Both the position numbers and the translations under genes were made by a program. Under the pieces are notes generated by a model. It was not told the origin of the DNA and did not search any database. It saw nothing but the letters and a program-made list of their open reading frames with translations. A DNA stretch of 64,000 bases, taken from NCBI RefSeq assembly GCF_000413055.1, contig NZ_KE332518.1:1613583-1677582 (forward strand), given 5' to 3'. Below are positions 41,263 to 50,064 of this stretch, piece after piece (position 1 is the first letter of the stretch; every line of letters starts with the position of its first letter). This DNA comes from Treponema maltophilum ATCC 51939. Its GTDB lineage: Bacteria; Spirochaetota; Spirochaetia; Treponematales; Treponemataceae.

Positions 41263-41582
41263 ATCGACTCCAAGTTTAAAATCCCGGAAAAGAATCGGTA
41301 CTTTTATATATTTTCAACACGTTGATTATAACATTGTAAAGAGAAAATAACAAGATACGGATGAAAATCGGAAAATCAAAGTTGACGATTCGATTTATTA
41401 TCGGAATGTCCCTTAATTCCTCTTTGTTAAATGACCTCTGATTAATTTTCCGGTTTTCCAACTGCGCGCAATTACAAAATCATCCTCATAAATTCAAAGA
41501 CCGCCGTGTTCTATCCATCCATATGAAAATTTTGTATTGACAGTACAGCGCAGATAAATTAGATTGAATACAGGAGGATTTT
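41263..41582. other. Intergenic region between the PP2C operon and an accessory patch
   Basis: AT-rich, without a convincing gene. It carries the leader of the minus-strand PP2C operon on the left and the promoter of the lipoprotein gene on the right. A 61-codon open frame at 41276-41461 has no ribosome site and overlaps the operon leader. Confidence 0.6.
41537..41565 (+). promoter_or_regulatory. Promoter of the AT-rich lipoprotein gene
   Basis: Perfect TTGACA (41537-41542), a 17-bp gap, and TAGATT (41560-41565), followed by AGGAGG ahead of the start at 41583. Confidence 0.75.
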
Positions 41583-42080
41583 ATGAAAAGAGTTTTATTA
41601 TTGTCGGCATTAATTTTAATGACGATTTTCAGTTCATGTAAGTTTGAGCCTAAAAAAGAAGGATGGGAAAAATTCGAGCCAGAGGTATTGTACTCAATTT
41701 CTTTTAAAGGACCTTTTACATCGGATCACAAAATGTCGTATTATAAAAATAAAACAGATTTAATCAGGGCTTATAATGCATGTGTCATTGATACATTTGA
41801 TAATATTGAAAAAAATTGGAATGTTAATTCGAAACTTAAATTTCTGACATATTCATCAAGCTTTATAACCTGTTCTGAGCCGAATAGCACGCATGATAAG
41901 GTTGAAACTGTCACTGTAGAAGAAGTGAAACAAAAGCTTAAAAATTATAAAAGCAGCTATGATAATTCTTGTTTTGCTTTTATAGGTTTTTTTTATGGTG
42001 CTACAAAGATTGGAATTTATTATATTGAAAACGATGAATTAAAATATTGCTGGTATGATTCATTTAAGCACGGTAAATAA
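41583..42080 (+). CDS. Lipoprotein of unknown function, AT-rich
   Basis: A 165-residue lipoprotein with signal sequence MKRVLLLSALILMTIFSSC, lipid-modified at Cys 19. The mature protein is rich in Lys, Asn and Tyr with a few aromatic beta-like stretches (CFAFIGFFYGATKIGIYYIE). No family is recognised. Codon use is much more AT-rich than in neighbouring genes, and it sits beside an insertion sequence and a broken nuclease gene. Recent acquisition is likely. A strong promoter and AGGAGG ribosome site are present. Confidence 0.8.
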   Translation: MKRVLLLSALILMTIFSSCKFEPKKEGWEKFEPEVLYSISFKGPFTSDHKMSYYKNKTDLIRAYNACVIDTFDNIEKNWNVNSKLKFLTYSSSFITCSEPNSTHDKVETVTVEEVKQKLKNYKSSYDNSCFAFIGFFYGATKIGIYYIENDELKYCWYDSFKHGK

Positions 42081-42146
42081 TTATTTTTTGTAATTATGCA
42101 GTATTATCATACTAGGTTTCAAAATATAACACTGTCAAGCTGTACA

Positions 42147-42205
42147 CTCCCTTAGGATACGGCAACCATACAGTATACTGTATGGACATGCTGTCTGTAA
42201 GGGAG
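42147..42205. other. Nested palindrome between lipoprotein and insertion sequence
   Basis: A perfect 20-bp palindrome, CCATACAGTATACTGTATGG (42166-42185), lies inside a wider inverted repeat, CTCCCTTA (42147-42154) with TAAGGGAG (42198-42205). It could be a bidirectional terminator, an operator or the remnant of another mobile element's end. Confidence 0.7.
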
Positions 42206-42219
42206 GGGCTGTGCGATAT

Positions 42220-43388
42220 CAGGGCTTCAGCATGAAAAAAGACTGTTTAAAACTTGCAAAATATGATAGAATTTTATCATGGTGGAAGGATTTTTTGAAC
42301 AGATACCGGACAGCCGACAGGACTGGAAGGTTTTACACAATATTGATGAGATACTGACAATAGTAATGAGCGGCATAAGTGCCGGTGAGAACACGATACA
42401 CGGGATTTATGCATTCTCCAAGATAAAAGAACAGTGGCTAAGAGAAAAAGTCAGACTGAAGTTACCGCACGGGTTTCCCTCGTACGACACAATCAGAAGA
42501 ACGCTTGGAATGATTGACCCGAAGGTTTTCCAGAAGCTTTTTATCAAGTGGATTGAAGAAAAACTTGAGCTGAAAGAAGGCGAGTACATCAGCATTGATG
42601 GAAAAACCCTGAGGGGCAGCGGGAATGAGGAGAAAAATATCTTTCCTCTGCATCTTCTGCACGCCTATAGCCATAAGAATGGCATCGTAATCGGCCAGAA
42701 AGAATGTAAGACTGACAAGGAAAACGAAATCTCCTGCTGTCCTGAACTTCTGGATATGCTCAAAATCAAGGATGCGCTCATAACCACCGATGCGATGATG
42801 TGTCAGAAGGAAATCTGCAAAAAAATCATAGACAAAGAATGCGGCTATGTACTGGCCGTAAAGAAAAACCATCCTACGATGTTTGAAGAAATTAAGGAAC
42901 TGTTCAAAGGCGCTCAGAGGAACTCGTGCCAGGTTTACGAAACTAACGACAAGGGACACGGTCGGATTGAAAAGAGGATTTATTACCTTGACACTGACAT
43001 CAAATGGTTCTGCGAATTAAAAGAATGGCAGGGCTTGAGGGCATTCGGCAAATGCGACAGCCATGTAATCAAAAAAGGCAAAGAGACTGTCGAGTCAAGA
43101 TATTTTATTTGCTCTGTTGAAGATGTGATGGATTTTGCGCAGGCGGTCAGAAATCACTGGGCAGTTGAGAACAATCTGCACTGGTGTCTTGATGTGATTT
43201 TCAGAGAGGATGAATGTCCTATTCTCGACAGAAACACTGCGCAAAATATCGCGATCATAAGAAGGATAATCTACAACAGAATCAAAATGCAGCTTAAACC
43301 AAAAGAACAGCTGTGCTTTGGTAAACGTTCCTGTATGTACGATGACAACTACAGATTAAGGATTTTGTTTTCTCATGCGTAAGCCCTG
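42220..43388 (+). mobile_element. ISAs1-family insertion sequence
   Basis: 1169 bp. The left end CAGGGCTTCAGCATGAA (42220-42236) and the complement of the right end, CAGGGCTTACGCATGAG (43372-43388), agree in 14 of 17 bases. One transposase gene fills it, and its stop codon lies inside the right inverted repeat. No target duplication is seen: the flanks TGTGCGATAT and CGCAGACCAT differ. The left neighbour is not the missing half of the gene on the right, so one side has rearranged after insertion. Confidence 0.87.
42279..43382 (+). CDS. ISAs1-family transposase (DDE), apparently intact
   Basis: A 367-residue DDE transposase of the ISAs1 family. Landmarks are YISIDGKTLRGS (first Asp), ALITTDAMMCQKEICKKIID (second Asp), CGYVLAVKKNHPTMFEEI, and VRNHWAVENNLHWCLDVIFR (region of the catalytic Glu), plus the C-terminal NTAQNIAIIRRIIYNRIK. 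No frameshift or internal stop is seen, so it could be active. TGATAGAAT (42264-42272) leaves 6 nt before the ATG with no Shine-Dalgarno sequence. It may mobilise the three MITE-like elements in this window. Confidence 0.93.
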   Translation: MVEGFFEQIPDSRQDWKVLHNIDEILTIVMSGISAGENTIHGIYAFSKIKEQWLREKVRLKLPHGFPSYDTIRRTLGMIDPKVFQKLFIKWIEEKLELKEGEYISIDGKTLRGSGNEEKNIFPLHLLHAYSHKNGIVIGQKECKTDKENEISCCPELLDMLKIKDALITTDAMMCQKEICKKIIDKECGYVLAVKKNHPTMFEEIKELFKGAQRNSCQVYETNDKGHGRIEKRIYYLDTDIKWFCELKEWQGLRAFGKCDSHVIKKGKETVESRYFICSVEDVMDFAQAVRNHWAVENNLHWCLDVIFREDECPILDRNTAQNIAIIRRIIYNRIKMQLKPKEQLCFGKRSCMYDDNYRLRILFSHA

Positions 43389-43639
43389 CGCAGACCATTG
43401 ACGAACTTGTTGAAACAACCAGACAAAACGAACGCTTTAGGAGCTTGTATATGTCATTAAATATTCATAAAGATGATTTACTTAGACAGGGTTCCCTTAT
43501 AGGCGAAAAAATCGGATTTGAAAAGGGTGCCTATCAAAGTAAACTCGAAACGGCAAAGTTGATGAAAGCGGAAAACTGTAAGGTTTCCTTTATTCAGAAG
43601 ATGACCGGTCTTTCCAAGCAAGAAGTCGAAAGTATTTAA
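43389..43639 (+). pseudogene. C-terminal remnant of an Rpn-family nuclease/putative transposase
   Basis: An open frame of about 83 codons that enters directly from the right end of the insertion sequence without a start of its own (PAQTIDELVETTRQNERF onward). Its end, ENCKVSFIQKMTGLSKQEVE, is the typical C-terminus of Rpn (recombination-promoting, PD-(D/E)XK) proteins, and GEKIGFEKGAYQSKLETAKL is the usual charged run before it. The catalytic N-terminal domain is absent on both sides of the insertion sequence. A TTG at 43445 or ATG at 43451 could start a short peptide, but this is probably dead. Confidence 0.78.
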
Positions 43640-43688
43640 GTTAAATATTTTGTCTGACTTCTTTCCCCTCTACACAAAGCGCATTTTG

Positions 43689-43697
43689 TGCTATACT
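43689..43697 (+). promoter_or_regulatory. Extended -10 promoter of pyk
   Basis: TGCTATACT, a full extended -10 element, ends 6 nt before the pyk ATG. The same nine bases precede both genes of the divergent pair at 61932/61978. Confidence 0.75.
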
Positions 43698-43703
43698 TAC
43701 AGC

Positions 43704-45497
43704 ATGTCGTTACGAAAAACAAAGATTGTCTGTTCAATAGGGCCCGCAAGCAACAACGATGCTATTGCCTCAAAGATGATACGCGCGGGTATGGATATCG
43801 CGCGCTTTAACTTTTCGCACGGTACGCACGAAAGCCAAAAAGAGATGATGGAGCGCATCCGGCGCCTGTCACGCGAAATCGGCAAGCCCGTCGCGCTTAT
43901 GATGGATTCCAAAGGCCCGGAAATCAGAACGGGTATCGTGCCGGACAATAAAACGATTACGATACACACGGGCGAGCGCGTCGTCGTTACCGCCGACGAC
44001 AGTCCCGTTACGGCGGCAAACGGAAAGGATGCGGCGCATATTTCGCTTTCGTGGCGCGACTTGCCGAACCGTATAAAACCGGGGCACAAAATCCTCGTTG
44101 CCGACGGCCTGCTCGAACTGGACGTCGAATCCTCCGACGGAACAAAGGTTTTGTGCACGGCGGCGAATACGGCGACTATCGGAAGCAAAAAAAACGTCAA
44201 TCTCATCGGATTGCACGCGGGGCTTCCGATTATGAGCGAACAGGATAAGGCCGACATCGCGTTTTCCGTACAGATGAACTGCGACTTTATCGCCGCAAGC
44301 TTTACGAGCTTTGCGAGCGAAGTGCACGAAATACGGCGCTATATCGAATCGCTCGGCTCGAATATGAAAATTATTGCCAAAATCGAAAACGAAGAAGGAC
44401 TCGACAATATCGCCGAAATCGCGCAGGCGGCAGACGGCGTTATGGTTGCGCGCGGCGATATGGGTGTGCAGCTTCCGATCGAGCGCATTCCGCTTGCGCA
44501 AAAGCGCATCATCGAAGAGTGCCGCAGGGCGGGAAAGCCGGTCATCACCGCGACGCAAATGCTCGACTCGATGATCGTCAATCCTCGTCCGACGAGAGCC
44601 GAACTGACCGACGTTGCGAACGCCATCTTTGACGGCACGGATGCGGTTATGCTTTCGGGGGAAACGGCAAACGGCGCCTACCCCGCCGAGGCGGTCGAAA
44701 CGATGGCGCGCATTGCGGAAACGGTCGAAGACAGCGAACAGTACTGCAAGCGCATAAAAGCCGCACTGCCGCAAAGCGACGCCGATGTAACTATCGGCAA
44801 AATTATGGCGCAAATGGCGTACGAAACGGCGGATAAAATCAAAGCGCTCGCGATTGTCGTTCCGACGATGAGCGGGAATACCGCGCGCATGATAAGCACC
44901 TTCCGCCCCGAACAGGCGATTCTCGCCGTTACGCCCGACACGCAAGTACAGCGGCAAATGCTCCTCAACTGGGGCGTCTTTCCGCTTCTTTCGAAAGCGG
45001 TTGACGACAGCGAAGACATGGTGCAAAACGCCGTCAAAATTGCGCTCGACAACGGTTTTGTGCGCCAAAGCGACCGGATCATCATCTGCGCGGGCATTCC
45101 GATTGTAAGTCCCATTCCCGTAAACACGATCCGCGTGCTGCTTGTCGGCAACGTTCTGGCAAGCGGACGTTCGGGCGGTTCAAGTTCCGAGTCGGCCCGC
45201 GTTTCCGGAAGAATCGCAAAGGCATCTTCGCCCGAAGAAGCCGTTTCGGCAATTCGGCGCAAAACGGGCGAAATTCTCGTGTGCCCTACCCTCAACGAAA
45301 ACTGGATTCCGATCCTCCGCCTCGTTGACGGCGTCATCTGCGAAGGCACGAACGAAATTCCTTCCGACACGATGAAATTGATTAACACGAACATCGTTTG
45401 GATAAACGAAGCGGGAAAAGCCGCCGGCACTTTGGAAACGGGGCTCACGGTTACAATCGACAGCAAAGATTTGCTTATATATGAAGGAAGAATATAG
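43704..45497 (+). CDS. pyk: Pyruvate kinase with extra C-terminal domain
   Basis: A 597-residue pyruvate kinase, the last step of glycolysis (PEP + ADP to pyruvate + ATP). Signatures include TKIVCSIGPASNNDAIASKM, ARFNFSHGTHESQKEM, IIAKIENEEGLDNIAEIAQA (catalytic Lys) and the Mg/ATP region MVARGDMGVQLPIERIPLAQ. After the usual end (about 475) come roughly 120 residues resembling the PEP-utiliser mobile domain attached to Bacillus-type enzymes (GEILVCPTLNENWIPILRLV), but without its phospho-His. ATG 43704 was chosen because the protein family begins here. hflK follows after 2 bp, so the genes are probably co-transcribed. Confidence 0.95.
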   Translation: MSLRKTKIVCSIGPASNNDAIASKMIRAGMDIARFNFSHGTHESQKEMMERIRRLSREIGKPVALMMDSKGPEIRTGIVPDNKTITIHTGERVVVTADDSPVTAANGKDAAHISLSWRDLPNRIKPGHKILVADGLLELDVESSDGTKVLCTAANTATIGSKKNVNLIGLHAGLPIMSEQDKADIAFSVQMNCDFIAASFTSFASEVHEIRRYIESLGSNMKIIAKIENEEGLDNIAEIAQAADGVMVARGDMGVQLPIERIPLAQKRIIEECRRAGKPVITATQMLDSMIVNPRPTRAELTDVANAIFDGTDAVMLSGETANGAYPAEAVETMARIAETVEDSEQYCKRIKAALPQSDADVTIGKIMAQMAYETADKIKALAIVVPTMSGNTARMISTFRPEQAILAVTPDTQVQRQMLLNWGVFPLLSKAVDDSEDMVQNAVKIALDNGFVRQSDRIIICAGIPIVSPIPVNTIRVLLVGNVLASGRSGGSSSESARVSGRIAKASSPEEAVSAIRRKTGEILVCPTLNENWIPILRLVDGVICEGTNEIPSDTMKLINTNIVWINEAGKAAGTLETGLTVTIDSKDLLIYEGRI

Positions 45498-45499
45498 CG

Positions 45500-46465
45500 A
45501 TGGAATCGAAAAACCGAAAAAAAATCAGCCTGACGCCCGCCAACGTGTTGACGGCCGCATGCATCGTGTTGCTGCTGATTATTGCGGCAACGGGTTTTTA
45601 TATTGTCGACGGAACCGAACAAGCCGTCGTTACCCGTTTCGGTAAATATTATACAACGCAGGAACCGGGACTGCGTTTTAAAATTCCCTTCGGCATAGAC
45701 AAAAATTACAACGTGCCGGTACGGGTCGTTCAAACCGAACAGTTCGGCTTTACGACCGTATCGTCGGGTCAATCGAACCGCTACCAAAACGGTATAACAA
45801 AAGAATCGACCATGCTCACCGGCGATTTGAATATCGTAGACGTTGAATGGATTATTCAATACCGGATCATAGATCCCGCCGCATGGCTTTTTAACGTACA
45901 GGAGCGCGTGCAGACGATCCGCGACATTTCGCAGTCGGTTATAAATACGCTGGTCGGAGACCGCGCCATTTTGGACGTTATGGGTTCGGCACGTTCTTCC
46001 ATCGAAGAAGCGGCAACCGAACTGATGAACGAAAACTTCAATCAATTCGGTTTGGGCATAAAGGTGATTACCGTTCGATTGCAAAACATCGTGCCGCCCG
46101 TGGGCGTCCAAGATGCCTTTGAAGACGTAAACCGCGCGAGCCAGGACGCCGAACGCTACATCAACGAAGGGAAGGAAGCGTATAAAAAAGAAATTCCGCT
46201 TGCACAGGGAAAGGCCGAACAGCAAATACAAAGCGCCGAAGGTTATGCGGTAAAGCGCGTGAATCAGGCACGCGGCGATGTGGCCCGCTTTAACGCCGTG
46301 TACGCCGAATACCGCAAATCGCCTCAAATAACCAAAGAGCGTTTGTATTTGGAAACGATGGAACACGTATTCAACGCAAAACAAAATCCGCTTCTCATAG
46401 ACGGAAAACTTACGAACGTGCTGCCCATAAAAAATCTTGACGGGAAAAAAGGAGGCGAACAATGA
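45500..46465 (+). CDS. hflK: HflK, SPFH/band-7 membrane protein
   Basis: A 321-residue membrane-anchored SPFH protein that, with HflC, forms a large cage around the FtsH protease and modulates its activity. One membrane helix lies at about 15-38, followed by the band-7 domain (GTEQAVVTRFGKYYTTQEPG, RVVQTEQFGF, VDVEWIIQYRI, VNRASQDAERYINEGKEAYK). The order HflK then HflC and the sequence agree with bacterial HflK, though the Gly/Gln-rich N-terminus of E. coli HflK is missing. It overlaps hflC by 4 bp. No ftsH is in the window. Confidence 0.93.
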   Translation: MESKNRKKISLTPANVLTAACIVLLLIIAATGFYIVDGTEQAVVTRFGKYYTTQEPGLRFKIPFGIDKNYNVPVRVVQTEQFGFTTVSSGQSNRYQNGITKESTMLTGDLNIVDVEWIIQYRIIDPAAWLFNVQERVQTIRDISQSVINTLVGDRAILDVMGSARSSIEEAATELMNENFNQFGLGIKVITVRLQNIVPPVGVQDAFEDVNRASQDAERYINEGKEAYKKEIPLAQGKAEQQIQSAEGYAVKRVNQARGDVARFNAVYAEYRKSPQITKERLYLETMEHVFNAKQNPLLIDGKLTNVLPIKNLDGKKGGEQ

Positions 46466-47457
46466 AAACCAAAAATCTGTACATCGGCCTTGCAGCCGCA
46501 GCGGCAATTCTCATCGCCTTTTTAATGCTCGGCCCCCTGTACGTTATACAGGAAGGCTCGCAAGCCGTCATCACGCGCTTCGGCGAAATAGTGGGAACGC
46601 GGACACAAGCGGGCTTATACGTAAAACTTCCGCTTATCGATACGGTTACCGTGTACCCAAAACTGATTTTATCTTTGGACGGGGACGCCCAGCGCATTCC
46701 CACAAAGGAAAATCAATTCATTATCGTGGACACGACGACACGCTGGCGCATTACGGATCCTAAACTGTTTTACCAGTCTTTTAAAACGCTGAACGCCGCG
46801 TACAAGCGCCTGAGCGACGTTATCGATTCGGCAACACGGACGATTATTACGCAAAATCCGCTCAGCGAAGTTGTGCGCACGTCGAATCAAATCAACGACA
46901 AAATAAGGGCCGAAACGGAAGCCGCGGACAATGCGGCCGACCTGTCGTCCCAGCTTGCAATCGATTCGCTCGTAAACGCAAACACGCTCGTGGAACAGGT
47001 TACAAAGGGACGGCGCCAGCTGAGCATAGAAATGGCAAACGAAGCGCGCAAATTGGCCGGCGAATACGGCATTGAATTGATCGACATAGTTCCGCGTCAA
47101 ATAAAATATTCGGACGAAATGACCGAAAGCGTGTACAACAGAATGATTACCGACCGCAAGCAGGTTGCCCAAGCCTACCGCTCGTGGGGCGAAGGCAAAA
47201 AAGCCGATTGGCTGGGACGCTTGGAAAAGGACAAAAATACGATAGAATCCGAAGCGTACCGCAGATCGGAAGAAATCATGGGAGAGGCGGACGCTCAAGC
47301 CGCGCAGATTTACGCGCAAGCCTATTCGAAGGATCCGGGCTTTTATACGTTTTGGAAAAGCATGGAATCGTATAAAAATACCGTACCGAACTTTGATGCC
47401 GCATTCAGCACCAATATGGATTATTTTAAATATTTATACACGCCCAATGCGCGCTGA
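46462..47457 (+). CDS. hflC: HflC, SPFH/band-7 membrane protein
   Basis: A 331-residue partner of HflK. One N-terminal membrane helix (AAAAAILIAFLMLGPLYVI) is followed by the band-7 domain: GSQAVITRFGEIVGTRTQAG, VDTTTRWRITDPKLFYQSFK, the HflC-type YGIELIDIVPRQIKYSDEM and the coiled helix with EEIMGEADAQAAQIYAQAYS. A ribosome site (GGAGG) overlaps the end of hflK. It sits in a run of four plus-strand genes starting with pyk. Confidence 0.94.
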   Translation: MKTKNLYIGLAAAAAILIAFLMLGPLYVIQEGSQAVITRFGEIVGTRTQAGLYVKLPLIDTVTVYPKLILSLDGDAQRIPTKENQFIIVDTTTRWRITDPKLFYQSFKTLNAAYKRLSDVIDSATRTIITQNPLSEVVRTSNQINDKIRAETEAADNAADLSSQLAIDSLVNANTLVEQVTKGRRQLSIEMANEARKLAGEYGIELIDIVPRQIKYSDEMTESVYNRMITDRKQVAQAYRSWGEGKKADWLGRLEKDKNTIESEAYRRSEEIMGEADAQAAQIYAQAYSKDPGFYTFWKSMESYKNTVPNFDAAFSTNMDYFKYLYTPNAR

Positions 47458-47484
47458 CGATGAATGAGGAATTAAAGTAACACG

Positions 47485-49116
47485 ATGAATACCGATGACG
47501 TTGTACATATCGGCCGCGATTCCATAGAAATCGACAGCGGCTTAAATGAACAGGATTTTGCGCGCTCGCGATCGGGACAATACATGAGCGAAACGGGCTT
47601 TGCGTGCACGCCGGAGCCGAACGCACCGAACGCTTCGAACGACAAAGCACGTTTCCGCATCGAAGACTTCCGCTTTACCGGAACGCGGCTCGGAAAAAAC
47701 GGAACCGTGATTTTATGCGCTCCCTCTTTTGCAGGCGATTGTCTGCTTTCGCTCATACAAAACGCATTGCCCGCACATGCCGGAACCGCTGCCGCCGACA
47801 ACGCCGGCGCCGATACCGCCGTTGCGCAAAAAAAAGCTCTGCAAGCGATTTATGCCGCGTCAAGTGCGGCGGAATATCTTTTAAAGCAGAATAAAAATTT
47901 TGTAAACTGCGGGCCTGCCGGCATCATTGTATCGGAAAACGGTTCGGTGCTGTTTTTGCCGCCGACCCTTTTTGAGCGCAGTATGCTTTCCCGAAGCGGA
48001 AATGAGCGCGCATTTTTATACGGCTCGTGGATCGCGCCGATTTCGGATAGGGGCGCGAGCGTGCGCTTTACCGTCGCGGCCTGCGCCTATGCGGTAATGA
48101 GCGGCAAGCGGCCATTCGAGCAGGAAGATGAAGAAAAGCGCGGCGAAGATTACCTCGACAACAATTTTATTCCGCTTGCCTATCTTATTGCCGCCGAAAA
48201 CGACAAAACAAAAGCGCTGCTCCGGACTATCGACGGCGCGTTATCCTGTAAAACACAGTACACAAAAGGCGGCTTGCAAAGTGCGCGCCCTTCGCAAAGC
48301 GCCGGAGCGGCAGCAGCGTCCGCAAAGGCGCCGGCCTTTTTGCCGCCCGACTTTACCGACCTTTTGACGGCGGCAAGTGCATACGGTAAAACGGATGCGG
48401 CGGCAACCGCAAAAAAAGAATTGGACGAAAAACGCACGGCCTTTATTGCACAACGGCACAAAACCGTAAAGCGCCGCCGCTTTATGCGCAGGCACGGCGT
48501 AAAGCTGGCCGTCGCCGCCGCGGCGGTTTTGATTGCCGCCGTATCGGCGGTCGGCATAGTTAAATCGAACAACCGGCTCACAACCGAAAACATGACGGCG
48601 ATGGAAGTCGTGCGCACGTTTTATTCGGCTTTGCACAACCTCGACACGCTTACCATGGACAGCTGCGGAAGCCGCAAAGCGCTGAAAAACTATTCGAATA
48701 TGGCGGCAACCCTCTTCGTTACGGGTAAAATGCGCCAAGCCTACGAAAACACGCCGTCTTTTTTAACGCCCGAACAATGGGTTGCCTCGGACAATCCGCT
48801 CGATTATTGGGTATTCGGCTTAACTCATCTAACCGTTGAATCGGAAGATCCGGCAGCCTATGCGCAAAACGCGCATAGAGGCGATACGGCGCAGATTAGC
48901 GCCCGCTTTTACATCTTGGCCGAAGAGGGGCAGCATAATTACCGCGTCGCCGCGTATACCGACCGCCTTATGCTGGAATACGGCAAAAAATACTGGCAAA
49001 TAACGCGGATAGACAGCCGAAGCGAAGACGTCGATTTTGACGCCGAACTTTTTGTGCAGCGCCTCGCCTCGGAGGGTATTCGGCAAATCAAAGACGATTA
49101 CCCGTGGCTGCCCTGA
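47485..49116 (+). CDS. Kinase-like membrane protein of unknown function
   Basis: A 543-residue protein. The N-terminal 300 residues show faint traces of a protein-kinase C-lobe: NKNFVNCGPAGIIVSENGSV resembles the stretch after the catalytic loop, and RFTVAACAYAVMSGKRPFEQ resembles the DVYSLGVLLYEMLTGxxPF helix. The ATP-binding and catalytic motifs are not seen, so it would be a pseudokinase. After a basic stretch (KTVKRRRFMRRHG) comes one membrane helix (about 332-353) and an outer domain of about 190 residues that could be NTF2-like (MEVVRTFYSALHNLDTLTMD). It lies 27 bp after hflC. The kinase link is tentative. Confidence 0.68.
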   Translation: MNTDDVVHIGRDSIEIDSGLNEQDFARSRSGQYMSETGFACTPEPNAPNASNDKARFRIEDFRFTGTRLGKNGTVILCAPSFAGDCLLSLIQNALPAHAGTAAADNAGADTAVAQKKALQAIYAASSAAEYLLKQNKNFVNCGPAGIIVSENGSVLFLPPTLFERSMLSRSGNERAFLYGSWIAPISDRGASVRFTVAACAYAVMSGKRPFEQEDEEKRGEDYLDNNFIPLAYLIAAENDKTKALLRTIDGALSCKTQYTKGGLQSARPSQSAGAAAASAKAPAFLPPDFTDLLTAASAYGKTDAAATAKKELDEKRTAFIAQRHKTVKRRRFMRRHGVKLAVAAAAVLIAAVSAVGIVKSNNRLTTENMTAMEVVRTFYSALHNLDTLTMDSCGSRKALKNYSNMAATLFVTGKMRQAYENTPSFLTPEQWVASDNPLDYWVFGLTHLTVESEDPAAYAQNAHRGDTAQISARFYILAEEGQHNYRVAAYTDRLMLEYGKKYWQITRIDSRSEDVDFDAELFVQRLASEGIRQIKDDYPWLP

Positions 49117-49131
49117 TATAACACCGCTTGC

Positions 49132-50064
49132 TTATCGGCCTTGCAGTTTGCTCAGCTCGCAGGCGATTTGAGCGCCCAAACGCGCGTTGTTGTATACAAG
49201 CTGAATGTTTGCGCTCAAGCTTGCGCCGCCGGTAATTTTTTGAATTTCGTCCAACAAAAAGGGCGTCGTCTTTTTGCCTTTAATGCCGAGTTTTTTCATC
49301 TTTTCGAGCGCCGCTTCAATCGAAGAAGAAATATATGCGCTGTCCATTGCGTATTGTTCGGGGATCGGGTTTGCCGCAACCATACCGCCCTGCAAGCCCA
49401 TTCCAAGTTTTGCGTTAAACGCTTCGGCAATCTCTTTGGGGCTGTCCATGCGGCAGTCGGTTTTAAAACCGCTCGAGCGCGTATAAAAGGCCGGTAATTC
49501 TTCGGTTTGATAGCCGACAACGGGCACGCCGCGCGTTTCCAAATATTCGAGCGTCAGTCCCAAATCCAAAATGGATTTGGCGCCGGCACATACGACCAGC
49601 ACATTTGTCTTCGCAAGTTCTTCAAGGTCGGCGGAAATATCCATCGTTGTTTCCGCCCCGCGGTGAACGCCGCCTATGCCGCCGGTTGCAAAAACGCGGA
49701 TGCCGGCCATCGCGGCGATAATCATCGTGGATGCAACCGTTGCCGCTCCGTCTTTGTGCTGCGCCGCTAAAACACACAAATCGCGGCGGCTTGCTTTGGT
49801 AACGGCAAAACCCTGTTTTCCCAAATAATCGATTTCGTCGCGGCTGATTCCCGCCTTCAAACGCCCGCCGATAACGGCAACGGTCGCGGGAACCGCACCG
49901 TTTTCTCTGACGATTTTTTCGACTTCAAAAGCCGTTTCGACATTTTGCGGATACGGCATTCCGTGAGAAATAATCGTCGATTCCAAAGCGACAACCGGCT
50001 GACCGTTTTCGACGGCCTTTTTCACTTCCGGCGCTACGTCAAGGTATTTCACGTATTCGTTCAT
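49132..50064 (-). CDS. psuG: Pseudouridine-5'-phosphate glycosidase
   Basis: A 310-residue enzyme that splits pseudouridine 5'-phosphate into uracil and ribose 5-phosphate, the second step of pseudouridine breakdown. Family motifs are VVALESTIISHGMPYPQNVE, VPATVAVIGGRLKAGIS, GIRVFATGGIGGVHRGAETT and VCAGAKSILDLGLTLEYLET. The start overlaps the psuK stop by 26 bp, so translation is coupled. Its 3' end converges on the kinase-like gene, 15 bp apart. Together with psuK this gives a complete cytoplasmic salvage route, with no transporter beside it. Confidence 0.95.
   Translation of the reverse strand: MNEYVKYLDVAPEVKKAVENGQPVVALESTIISHGMPYPQNVETAFEVEKIVRENGAVPATVAVIGGRLKAGISRDEIDYLGKQGFAVTKASRRDLCVLAAQHKDGAATVASTMIIAAMAGIRVFATGGIGGVHRGAETTMDISADLEELAKTNVLVVCAGAKSILDLGLTLEYLETRGVPVVGYQTEELPAFYTRSSGFKTDCRMDSPKEIAEAFNAKLGMGLQGGMVAANPIPEQYAMDSAYISSSIEAALEKMKKLGIKGKKTTPFLLDEIQKITGGASLSANIQLVYNNARLGAQIACELSKLQGR

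Noticed and set aside
41276-41461. A 61-codon minus-strand open frame
   Set aside because: No ribosome site or conserved feature, and it overlaps the leader of the PP2C operon.
42210-43398. A target duplication around the ISAs1 element
   Set aside because: The ten bases on each side do not match, and shifting the ends by a few bases does not help.
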